Shown: positions 39,690 through 46,913 of the stretch, one piece after another | How the letters are laid out: each line of letters begins with the position of its first letter | Position numbering within the stretch: position 1 is the first letter of the stretch | Position numbers and translations under genes: made by a program | The notes under the pieces: model-generated | Told to the model about the DNA's origin: nothing | Databases searched by the model: none | What the model saw: only the letters and a program-made list of their open reading frames with translations | Origin: Saccharolobus caldissimus | Lineage (GTDB): Archaea > Thermoproteota > Thermoprotei_A > Sulfolobales > Sulfolobaceae | Direction of reading: 5' to 3' | DNA: 64,000 nucleotides | Assembly: GCF_020886315.1 (NCBI RefSeq) | Contig: NZ_AP025226.1 | Coordinates: 3,011,796 to 3,075,795 of the forward strand

Positions 39690-41566
39690 CATTCTTGCTC
39701 ACCCCACTGGCCAGTTGTCTTAAACATCTCAAACTCCTCTTCAGTCGGCAATACTTGTATCCTAAGGACATACTTTCCGCTTCTGATTATACCCCTCCCT
39801 TTCTCTGCTGTAGTAAGTTCCTCAGCCTCCTCCTTCCTTAGATTGTATATTTGTTGAAGTGTAGGAATCGCCGAATCGGTCTGTCCTAACAATATACTTG
39901 TTGCAGACTGCTGCAAAATCGTCTTCCCCGCTTCATTTTTAGCCACATCCTCGGGTTGTTGTGTAACGAAGATAAGCCCCTTATTGTACTTTCTCGCCCT
40001 CCTCGCAAGGTTCACTAATATTTCCATTGTAGAAGGATAATTTACGAAGAGCCATGCCTCATCGATAAAGAAGAATCCCCTATTCTTATTCCCAAACAAA
40101 GTCTTAGTAAATAAAATCGAAAGCAATGACATTACCAGTGCCTTAAGTTGCCTGTTATTACCCAGTTTTCTCAGCCCTACAATCACGTTCCTTCTGAAGT
40201 CTATAGGATTCCCCCTATAGACAGTAACGTCTGGAGGAGCTTCTACTGCAGCCAGATAGCCGTATATTTCAGGATCCTTCTGCTGGAGTATGGCCAGGAA
40301 TTCGAAAATGTCTGATGCGGGGATCTTGAACAGATAATTTCTTAGCTTGTTTCTTAGAACTACATCATTGGGCAGATAGAAGTCCGCAAGTAAGTTAGAT
40401 ACTTCCTCAAGTTGAATTAGTCCTTCGTTCATGAATTTTATAGGATCCAGGCCCAGTCTCTGCCCAGGATCCACGAGTAATGACTCTGCACCGAAGATAT
40501 TTGAGTGGATAACGTATTCGTTTTCGGGGTCTATCCCCGCAATATATAGATCTTCATACTTCTCTCTAAGCCGTTTGAGCATTACTTTAGTAGTCATACT
40601 TTTCCCGCTTCCAGTAGCTCCTAAAATTACGATATTGTAATTTTGCCTGCGGTAAGGATTAAATATTACGGGAGATCCGCTGTCTGTAACTCCTAAGAAA
40701 ATTCCCCCCTCGTCGATCAAGTTCTCATTTATAAATGGGTAAAACGTTGTAGCCGTTAGTGTATCCACGTATTTTGGAATTATCCTATTAGCGAAAGGGA
40801 TAGGTGAATTCACCTCAACGCTATATTCGTATAATGCTTTCTGGAAAAATACAGGGGTTTCTACATCTAGCAACCTACTTTTAGCCACCAGTTTTAGCTG
40901 ATTGTACTTCTCTTTGAGTTCTGCTTCGTCTTTACCGTAGTAAATGAACCATATATAATATTCTAATAATTTTGCGTTGCCTCCTACAATTACTTGAAGT
41001 TGTTTTACCTTCTCAAGCTTTTGCAATGTATAGCTTGATGAGTCAGTTGTAGCTATTGATTCAAGCCTACGCCTTACTGTGTCAACAGTATTGGCGGATT
41101 TAACGGGGTCCAAACTCCTAAACTTAAAGACTATCTCATCGGCTAGGTCGAAGTATTCGTATAAAAAGCCCTCGGGCAAGTACAAGGGATAGCGATATAC
41201 TACTGCACTCTGAGCTAATAATTTATTTTCCAGTTTGACGTACCTAGGGTACTCCTTTATTATCTTAGGTCTAATCGGAGCTTCTATCTGCCTTGCATTG
41301 AAGAACTCATCGTCTAATTGCACATCACTCCTTACTATAAACTTGTAGAAAGTTACTTCAAATAGTTCCTTCTCGTATTCGTAAGTCTCGTTAAATTTCT
41401 TTATAATTATAGTACCGTCATTGATAACGTTTAACAACTCCGTGAAGGTTCCTTCTATTCTATCCCTCTCTGTATCGCTTAAAAGCTCGAAAGGTGTAGA
41501 GTCTACTTCATACCAATAGGAAGGCTTCTGTTGAGGCTTTTCCTTCTTCTTACCCAATAAAAACAC
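39689..41566 (-). CDS. VirB4/TrbE-like conjugation ATPase
   Basis: 625 residues from GTG 41,566, chosen because GGTGA lies just upstream and a promoter box lies at 41,583-41,602 inside the longer open frame (which reaches 41,677). Walker A LGATGSGKSMTTK is near 314 and Walker B GFFFIDEAWLFV near 495, followed by RARKYNKGLIFVTQQPEDV. The N-terminal half is the VirB4-type membrane-associated region. Size matches the TrbE-like protein I recall from pNOB8-type plasmids. Powers pilus assembly or DNA transfer. Confidence 0.88.
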   Translation of the reverse strand: MFLLGKKKEKPQQKPSYWYEVDSTPFELLSDTERDRIEGTFTELLNVINDGTIIIKKFNETYEYEKELFEVTFYKFIVRSDVQLDDEFFNARQIEAPIRPKIIKEYPRYVKLENKLLAQSAVVYRYPLYLPEGFLYEYFDLADEIVFKFRSLDPVKSANTVDTVRRRLESIATTDSSSYTLQKLEKVKQLQVIVGGNAKLLEYYIWFIYYGKDEAELKEKYNQLKLVAKSRLLDVETPVFFQKALYEYSVEVNSPIPFANRIIPKYVDTLTATTFYPFINENLIDEGGIFLGVTDSGSPVIFNPYRRQNYNIVILGATGSGKSMTTKVMLKRLREKYEDLYIAGIDPENEYVIHSNIFGAESLLVDPGQRLGLDPIKFMNEGLIQLEEVSNLLADFYLPNDVVLRNKLRNYLFKIPASDIFEFLAILQQKDPEIYGYLAAVEAPPDVTVYRGNPIDFRRNVIVGLRKLGNNRQLKALVMSLLSILFTKTLFGNKNRGFFFIDEAWLFVNYPSTMEILVNLARRARKYNKGLIFVTQQPEDVAKNEAGKTILQQSATSILLGQTDSAIPTLQQIYNLRKEEAEELTTAEKGRGIIRSGKYVLRIQVLPTEEEFEMFKTTGQWGEQE

Positions 41567-41582
41567 TATATCACCAAAAGAA

Positions 41583-41602
41583 TGTATTGTAAGTTTATTA
41601 AC
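41583..41602 (-). promoter_or_regulatory. Transfer-type promoter box (VirB4-like gene)
   Basis: On the minus strand GTTAATAAACTTACAATACA, 17 bases before the GTG start. The most divergent of the boxes after TTAATAAACTT. Head to head with the plus-strand copy at 41,615. Confidence 0.6.
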
Positions 41603-41614
41603 CGTTGGATCTTG

Positions 41615-41634
41615 GTTAATAAACTTCCAGCTTA
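41615..41634 (+). promoter_or_regulatory. Transfer-type promoter box (41.6-kb operon)
   Basis: GTTAATAAACTTCCAGCTTA followed by GTATTTTGGTG; TTAATAA is 24-27 bases before the start codon, as for a leaderless message. Likely drives the small membrane protein and the TraG-like gene. Confidence 0.7.
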
Positions 41635-41639
41635 GTATT

Positions 41640-41927
41640 TTGGTGAGAAAAATTCTGAATGTAAGTGCCGAGACCATATTAAACTATCTGTATGAAGCAT
41701 ACAACTTTCTGGTTCAAGTAATAGCACACATACTACAAATAACGATATTCCAGGCGGATCCAAGGTTAGCAACACAATACGCTACGTTAATCAGCTACCT
41801 AATCCCTCTGACAGCTATCTACATTATTCTAGTATTTGCCAGTGGCCTAAAGAAGATTATAGGATATCTGGTAGCTGCAGGCTGGGGTTTCATTATTCTC
41901 ATGTTGATCCTAGCAAAGGTGGGATGA
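41640..41927 (+). CDS. Small two-helix membrane protein of the transfer block
   Basis: 95 residues (TTG 41,640; GTG 41,643 is equally likely). Helices: an amphipathic N-terminal segment, then YATLISYLIPLTAIYIILVF and IIGYLVAAGWGFIILMLILA. Position directly before the TraG-like gene, and the two-helix form, suggest an accessory such as a CedA2- or VirB-type small membrane subunit. No firm family. Confidence 0.65.
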   Translation: MVRKILNVSAETILNYLYEAYNFLVQVIAHILQITIFQADPRLATQYATLISYLIPLTAIYIILVFASGLKKIIGYLVAAGWGFIILMLILAKVG

Positions 41928-41933
41928 TGAAAG

Positions 41934-42026
41934 ATGAACAAAAGAGAAAAGATCGCAAGGACAATAAGCACAACATTAGGAATAGTACTAATGGTAATAG
42001 CGATATTAATGCTGACCCATTTGTAG
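41934..42026 (+). CDS. 30-residue single-helix membrane peptide
   Basis: ATG 41,934 with GATGA upstream encodes MNKREKIARTISTTLGIVLM then VIAILMLTHL: a basic N-terminus and one strong membrane helix. It competes with a 70-residue frame (41,924-42,136) whose first half is hydrophilic low-complexity sequence; the second half of that frame (DYISHILGQTKAPLRLRIFI) looks protein-like. One reading is a single gene broken by a frameshift at about 42,020. Which is translated cannot be settled from sequence. Confidence 0.45.
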   Translation: MNKREKIARTISTTLGIVLMVIAILMLTHL

Positions 42027-42119
42027 ACTATATTTCACATATATTAGGTCAGACAAAAGCTCCTTTAAGGCTCCGTATTTTCATTAAACTTTATGGGATT
42101 TATTGGAGGTTAAGAATGC

Positions 42120-45100
42120 TTGTTCGGAAAGAATAAACTGAGCTTCTTCACATACGAAATATTCCCCAGGGTAGATGCAAAATATAATGCCGAATTCCTA
42201 TTGAGGACCTTAGGTAATGCTTTCGCTTTAGGCTTCTACAGAGACGAAAAACTATTACATATCTTCACAAAGACTATAGCTAAAGACTCTACTTTACGTC
42301 AATTCTTCGATGTAAAGCCTTCAGAATTTCCTAACTCTTTTAAATACTATGCAATTGCAAAGCTAAGGAAAGAGAAAGACTTCTACGAGACCCATGAGTT
42401 TAATGATCTGCAGAGTTTCCTTAGTAGCTTAGAAGCAGGGCAAGGTCTACTCATATGGTTCGGCTTAGAACCCACGTTGAAGGAGCTCCATTATTCACGT
42501 ATAAACAAACTGCAGCAATTAGCGCAACAAGGAAGTGAAAAGCACAAACAAATGATTCAACTGTTGAGAGATAAGGTAAAGGACCCTTTGTACTTGGTCA
42601 AACTGGTACTTTTGGATAACGATAGGAAGAGACTGAAGCTACTAGCTAGGAGTTTAGACGCTTACAGTACGCTGAGGCTAAGTTGGGAAATCCCGCTGTT
42701 TGCGGTTAAGTCTGACAGTTTAGCTAAGTTAATCAACACCCCGCCGAAACTGAACTACCTATATGCTCTCTTAAACGAGAAAAAATGGATCCATATAACT
42801 AGGAGCAATATAGGGCAATTACTCATTATTCCGGATCCCAGTATAATACCCGCCATACCGGGTAGAGGAGCTCCGCTGCCGACAGTAATCCCAGAGAGAG
42901 CGGGGTTCAAGGTGGGCGTGAACCCAGAGACGGTAAAAGAGGTTAGGCTAGAGCTGGAAGACCTACAAAGACATATGTATGTTATTGGAGGAACCGGTGC
43001 CGGTAAAACATCATTTTTAGGAACACTGATAACCCATTTTATGAAAACATATCCAGAAAGCGTAGTAGTCCTCATTGATCCCAACGGTGACTTTGCGGAA
43101 CAGCTAGCATCAAGCATGGCAGACTATGAGAAGCTGATATATGTGGATCCTGTCCAGACGACAGTATCTGTAAATCCATTATCAATACCAGAGGGAATAC
43201 CGCATGAACAAGCAGAACTGTTAGCTGAGTCGAATGTTAAGGAAATATTTGAGCAGCTATTTGCACTAAAGGCTGGAGCTGTTTACGTTGAATACGTCAT
43301 CATTAATGCCTTAAAGATCCTATATATGAAGACGAGAAATCCAACATTTAGTGACCTATACAACATTATACTGAAGTTAAGATCCGGTGAATTAGACCTA
43401 CCAATCAACGATCCACTTTGGGAAGAGAAACTGCAGCAGTTCCAGGAACTTGAGGAAACTACTTACGTGTCCGCTTTAAGCAGATTAGAAGAATATGCAA
43501 CTAATCCCCTGCTAAAAAGGCTGTTCTCATCGGATTCTATCAGTGATGTATTAGAGCCTGGCAATTTGATAGTGATCAATGCAAGTAACGCCTACATCGG
43601 CGATAAAGCGTCATTCCTAATGATTGCCGGCTGGGTCTACAAGCTGTGGTATTCTGCACTGATAAGGAGGGCACTAAGGAAGAAACTAATCCCTGTGCTG
43701 ACTATAATCGATGAGTTTGAAGTAATCTCTGACCTGTCTATTATCGACACTATACTTTCGCAAGCTAGGAAGTTTTACATGCACTTAGTCTTGGCACACC
43801 AGCATACCGGCCAATTGAAGCCCGAGATGCTGAAGTCGATATTCAGCAATACTGCAGTAAAGGTTCTCATGAGGACGGCTGGTGATGACGCCGAGAAGCT
43901 CAGTAAAGTTGATCAGGATTTTGCAAGTAAAATAGAGAGAATACTTCCGAAACTGGAACCAGGGGAAGCAGTTATGACGATAATGCCGAGGAAACAAGGT
44001 GATCCGGCAACGCCGTTCAAAGTAAAATTCGATTATACAGAGCTGAAGTTCGATCAGGCTAAATTAGATGCTGTGATCAAGCGTATGAAAGAGAAATACA
44101 GGGTTGAAGATAGGAAAGATGACGTCCTATCATTAGTTAATCCTCTCTTTAAGTATATAGAAAAGCCTGACGTCCTCGAACAACAGATCCTTTACAATAT
44201 CTACATCTCTAGAACTGAGAACGGAAATCATAGCATCTATTTAGTAGATTTATTGAAGAAATTAGGAGTTGACAGGGACAAAGTCGAGGACGTGATAAAT
44301 AAGCTAGAAGCTTCCGGCTATATCAGCGTCGAGAAAGTGAAGAATAAGAAATTATTGATGTATGGAAAAGGTCTGTTCGGCGATATCAAAACAATAGCGC
44401 CTTCAGATGAAGGACGGAAGTTAGCAATGAAAGTAATGTTACGCTATATGAAGAATAAGTACTATGTAGCGACAGTAAAGCAGACTCCAGGCTTAGCAGC
44501 TAGGCCAGACTTAGTAGCCATTCCTTTTGATACTAATTATACATTGAGATATGATCAAGTTGTAGCAGTTGAAATCGAGAGCTGCAATGAGCTTAATGTT
44601 CATCCCGAGCAAGTAGTTCACAATTTCAGAAAGGAAAGCACTAAGGATTTTACGGAAATTCATAGCTGGACATATGAGGAGTGTTTTAACAAATTGCAGC
44701 ATCTATATAACCAACTTTCCGATGAAGAGAAAAAGAAAGTAAAAATATTCGCATTAAAAGTTAGAGAGAAACAGAAGACTGAAGAAAAAGTAGAAGAAAA
44801 TCAACAAATTAAGAAAGTAGAGGAAACTGGGGAGTTTACCGCTCAAGAAACTAAAGTCCAGAGCGAAAGTAATAGTACGTTAACTCCCCAGTTTACGTCA
44901 AAAGGACCAGAGCAGAGCGAAACTAAAGCTGTAACTAGTGCTACTAATAACAATAATATCAAAGGACCAGAGACGTTAACCGGGGGGTTAACGCAGAAGA
45001 CGGAAACTGCTGTAATGGGCCAGGGTGCTAAAGCTGCATATAGTTCAGTAAAGATAGCTAACCTAGAGTTACGCGTACTGAATATAATAGACGGTAAGGT

Positions 45101-45260
45101 GATAGTGGAAATCAACGGCTCTGCATATAAAGTAAGCAAAAGGGATTTAGATGACTTACTTAATGTTAAGGATATAGTAACGGAAATAAAAACTGAGAAG
45201 AATATCTTGAAGTACAGGGTAGGGAAGCTGTGGTCCTCTATTCCTTTGGAGCCTGTATAA
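42120..45260 (+). CDS. TraG/VirD4-like conjugation ATPase
   Basis: 1046 residues, TTG start 9 bases after GGAGGT. Walker A VIGGTGAGKTSFL is near 289, the conserved VLIDPNGDFAEQL follows near 320, and Walker B LTIIDEFEVI near 527 with HLVLAHQHTGQL near 557, as in VirD4/HerA-type DNA pumps. After the ATPase core comes a winged-helix-like region (about 690-760), a possible nuclease-like segment (about 800-870), then a Gln/Glu/Thr-rich linker holding three copies of the palindrome motif, and a small C-terminal beta domain (LRVLNIIDGKVIVEINGS). Length matches the TraG-like protein of pNOB8-type plasmids as I recall it. Confidence 0.88.
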   Translation: MFGKNKLSFFTYEIFPRVDAKYNAEFLLRTLGNAFALGFYRDEKLLHIFTKTIAKDSTLRQFFDVKPSEFPNSFKYYAIAKLRKEKDFYETHEFNDLQSFLSSLEAGQGLLIWFGLEPTLKELHYSRINKLQQLAQQGSEKHKQMIQLLRDKVKDPLYLVKLVLLDNDRKRLKLLARSLDAYSTLRLSWEIPLFAVKSDSLAKLINTPPKLNYLYALLNEKKWIHITRSNIGQLLIIPDPSIIPAIPGRGAPLPTVIPERAGFKVGVNPETVKEVRLELEDLQRHMYVIGGTGAGKTSFLGTLITHFMKTYPESVVVLIDPNGDFAEQLASSMADYEKLIYVDPVQTTVSVNPLSIPEGIPHEQAELLAESNVKEIFEQLFALKAGAVYVEYVIINALKILYMKTRNPTFSDLYNIILKLRSGELDLPINDPLWEEKLQQFQELEETTYVSALSRLEEYATNPLLKRLFSSDSISDVLEPGNLIVINASNAYIGDKASFLMIAGWVYKLWYSALIRRALRKKLIPVLTIIDEFEVISDLSIIDTILSQARKFYMHLVLAHQHTGQLKPEMLKSIFSNTAVKVLMRTAGDDAEKLSKVDQDFASKIERILPKLEPGEAVMTIMPRKQGDPATPFKVKFDYTELKFDQAKLDAVIKRMKEKYRVEDRKDDVLSLVNPLFKYIEKPDVLEQQILYNIYISRTENGNHSIYLVDLLKKLGVDRDKVEDVINKLEASGYISVEKVKNKKLLMYGKGLFGDIKTIAPSDEGRKLAMKVMLRYMKNKYYVATVKQTPGLAARPDLVAIPFDTNYTLRYDQVVAVEIESCNELNVHPEQVVHNFRKESTKDFTEIHSWTYEECFNKLQHLYNQLSDEEKKKVKIFALKVREKQKTEEKVEENQQIKKVEETGEFTAQETKVQSESNSTLTPQFTSKGPEQSETKAVTSATNNNNIKGPETLTGGLTQKTETAVMGQGAKAAYSSVKIANLELRVLNIIDGKVIVEINGSAYKVSKRDLDDLLNVKDIVTEIKTEKNILKYRVGKLWSSIPLEPV
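44823..44838. repeat. Recombination-type motif copy in TraG-like gene (1)
   Basis: GAAACTGGGGAGTTTA, one arm base off; codes for ETGEFT in the low-complexity linker. First of three copies in 171 bases. Confidence 0.75.
44880..44895. repeat. Recombination-type motif copy in TraG-like gene (2)
   Basis: TTAACTCCCCAGTTTA, with extended arms ACG...CGT on both sides; codes for LTPQFT in the linker. Confidence 0.78.
44974..44993. repeat. Recombination-type motif relative in TraG-like gene (3)
   Basis: CGTTAACCGGGGGGTTAACG: a perfect 8-base inverted repeat around GGGG, a diverged relative of the motif with the same spacing; codes for TLTGGLT. Confidence 0.65.
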
Positions 45261-45681
45261 TCTTATCCTTAATGAGGTCTATCTGTTGTGGTAAGAAGAA
45301 GTAGGTTCTTTTTCTCTCGCCTAGTATCTTGGCCTTAAGGATTATCTTCTTCTTAGCTAAATCCCATATTACGAATTTGAGATAACTTATCTCCTGCGTC
45401 CTTACAAAATATTCCTTTATTTGGTTATCCCTAGCTATTAGCTTCAAAATAAGCTCTTTCTCACTTATCAGCGGTTCTTCTTTAAGTACCTCTATCACTC
45501 TATTCTCTATCCTTGCCCTCAATGAACTTACTTTATTAGGTTCTACTATAAGATATACATCTTCATTTATCGTATCTTTTCCTTTCTTTACTTTAAGTCT
45601 CTTTTGCTTTGTATTATTTTGTTCTACTTTTGTTTCATTTAAATTATCTACTTTATTATTAGGTTGATTTACTTGACTCAT
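45238..45681 (-). CDS. DNA-binding-like protein convergent with the TraG-like gene
   Basis: 147 residues. A disordered Asn/Gln/Lys-rich N-terminus (1-45) precedes a domain with helices LRARIENRVIEVLKEEPLIS and EKELILKLIARDNQIKEYF, and a wing-like KKKIILKAKILGERKRTYFF, suggesting a winged helix. It overlaps the TraG-like gene end by 23 bases and borders the candidate origin, whose AT-rich edge is its promoter. A replication or transfer initiator role is possible. Confidence 0.6.
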   Translation of the reverse strand: MSQVNQPNNKVDNLNETKVEQNNTKQKRLKVKKGKDTINEDVYLIVEPNKVSSLRARIENRVIEVLKEEPLISEKELILKLIARDNQIKEYFVRTQEISYLKFVIWDLAKKKIILKAKILGERKRTYFFLPQQIDLIKDKIIQAPKE

Positions 45682-45775
45682 TTTTACTCATTATATAATA
45701 TAATTAAATCTTTATATAGTTCAGAATGATCAGTTTAGGTTTATTTTGTTAGACTTAGGTTATATAGAGGTATAT

Positions 45776-45817
45776 ATTGGTTACGGAAAGGTTTAGATTG
45801 GTTACGCAGAGGTTGAG
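45776..45817. repeat. Two tandem 21-base repeats (iteron-like)
   Basis: Adjacent units both begin ATTGGTTACG (45,776 and 45,797) and agree at 18 of 21 positions. Directly followed by one arm (AGCGGGC, 45,816-45,822) of an inverted repeat whose partner GCCCGCT is at 45,910-45,916. Such arrays are typical of initiator binding sites. Confidence 0.6.
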
Positions 45818-46500
45818 CGGGCAAGGGCTTTCATTTCTATCCCCCCTCTCTCGAATTTTTCTACTTTCTTTTATCTAAATTTCTATACCCCCAATTTCGG
45901 GCCAAGCCCGCCCGCTTTTAACTACAAACTATATTCTTACTCTTTCTAACTCTGCTACAGCTTTGCTTACTCTCTCTTTTTGCTTACTATAACTCTCAAA
46001 CTATGTTTCTTTTGCATCCCTTCTAACTGCTTATTATTCTACTTACTCTCTCTTTTCCGCATCTTTGCTTTATCTTCTTCCGATCTCTTCTTCTTACTCT
46101 TTGCTTTTACTTCCTCTCTTTTTTCAATCTACAAATCTGCTTAATTTCTTTCTTCTAACTACTATTCTCTACTTTGCTTTTTACTAACACTTCTAAGCAT
46201 CTTTTTATTCTCTTTTTGTTTTACTAAGCAGTTCTCTTCTTCTTTTAACCCAGGATCCTATGGCCTAACTAACCTTATAGCAGCCTTATTCCTAAACCTT
46301 TTACTATTATTAGCAGCTCCAGGGTCCTTTTTACCTTACTAACTAACCCTACTAACCAACTATTCTTCTCTACATAAATAATTCTAAACTACTCTTTTCT
46401 AAATACAACTACGCATAAACTAATCCCCACCTTACCCTTAGCCCTAACTTTAATTCTCTCTTTTAAGAATCTACATTTACATTTTTACATTTATTTTCTA

Positions 46501-46518
46501 TAAGGGCTCACGCCCTTA
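46501..46518. repeat. Hairpin in pyrimidine-rich region
   Basis: TAAGGGC-TCAC-GCCCTTA, a perfect 7-base stem with a 4-base loop, the only strong hairpin inside the low-complexity tract. Could be a nick site, RNA hairpin or terminator. Confidence 0.5.
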
Positions 46519-46858
46519 ACCCAACTATTTCTAAAGCTCTGGAGTTTTCTAAATACTAATATAGCTTTAGGACCTACTAAACTGCTTACAGGGTCCTATT
46601 TCCTCAATTGCTGCTTATAACTCCTAATTCTGGACCTAAAACCTAAGCTGCTTTTCTAACCTCAAAAAACTAGGGGGCCTGGTGAAGGAGAAAAAGAAGG
46701 GCGGGCCATGGCGAATGGCGGAATATATTGCAATTCTCTTTGTAAAGTAGTTCTCTATGAAGATAATAATATATTGCAAAATTTGGTTTAATGTGCAAAA
46801 AATGAAAAATAGTTTATCTCTTTTAGTGTGAAATAAAAGCGAAGTGAAAGAAATTGAA

Positions 46859-46874
46859 TAAACTTCCCAGTTTA
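46859..46874. repeat. Recombination-type motif copy, left bracket of restriction cassette
   Basis: TAAACTTCCCAGTTTA, perfect arms, followed by CTAAGAAAAATTT. Lies 40 bases upstream of hsdR. The matching bracket is at 53,831, after the adenine methylase. Confidence 0.85.
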
Positions 46875-46913
46875 CTAAGAAAAATTTAAAGTTTATTCCC
46901 TATATTTATTAAT

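Larger units (their letters stand above)
45682..46858. other. Long non-coding, pyrimidine-rich region (candidate replication/transfer origin)
   Basis: 1.2 kb without a credible gene on either strand. From about 45,840 to 46,650 the plus strand is dominated by C and T (repeated CTTACTCTCTCTTTT-like blocks at about 45,968 and 46,032). It contains tandem 21-base repeats (45,776), an inverted AGCGGGC pair (45,816/45,910) and a hairpin (46,501). Sulfolobus conjugative plasmids carry a conserved repeat-rich putative origin beside the transfer section, and this fits that place. Confidence 0.55.

Noticed and set aside
41567..41677. Longer N-terminus for the VirB4-like ATPase
   Set aside because: It would run through both head-to-head promoter boxes; GTG 41,566 has a ribosome site and fits the family length.
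42755..43117. Minus-strand 120-codon frame inside the TraG-like gene
   Set aside because: Covers the Walker A region of a well-supported ATPase on the plus strand; no independent start signal.
44843..45139. Minus-strand 98-codon frame in the TraG-like C-terminus
   Set aside because: Antisense shadow of the low-complexity linker; no promoter.
45840..46650. CRISPR-like array in the pyrimidine-rich tract
   Set aside because: Blocks such as CTTACTCTCTCTTTT recur but with irregular spacing and no constant repeat; no leader or cas genes.
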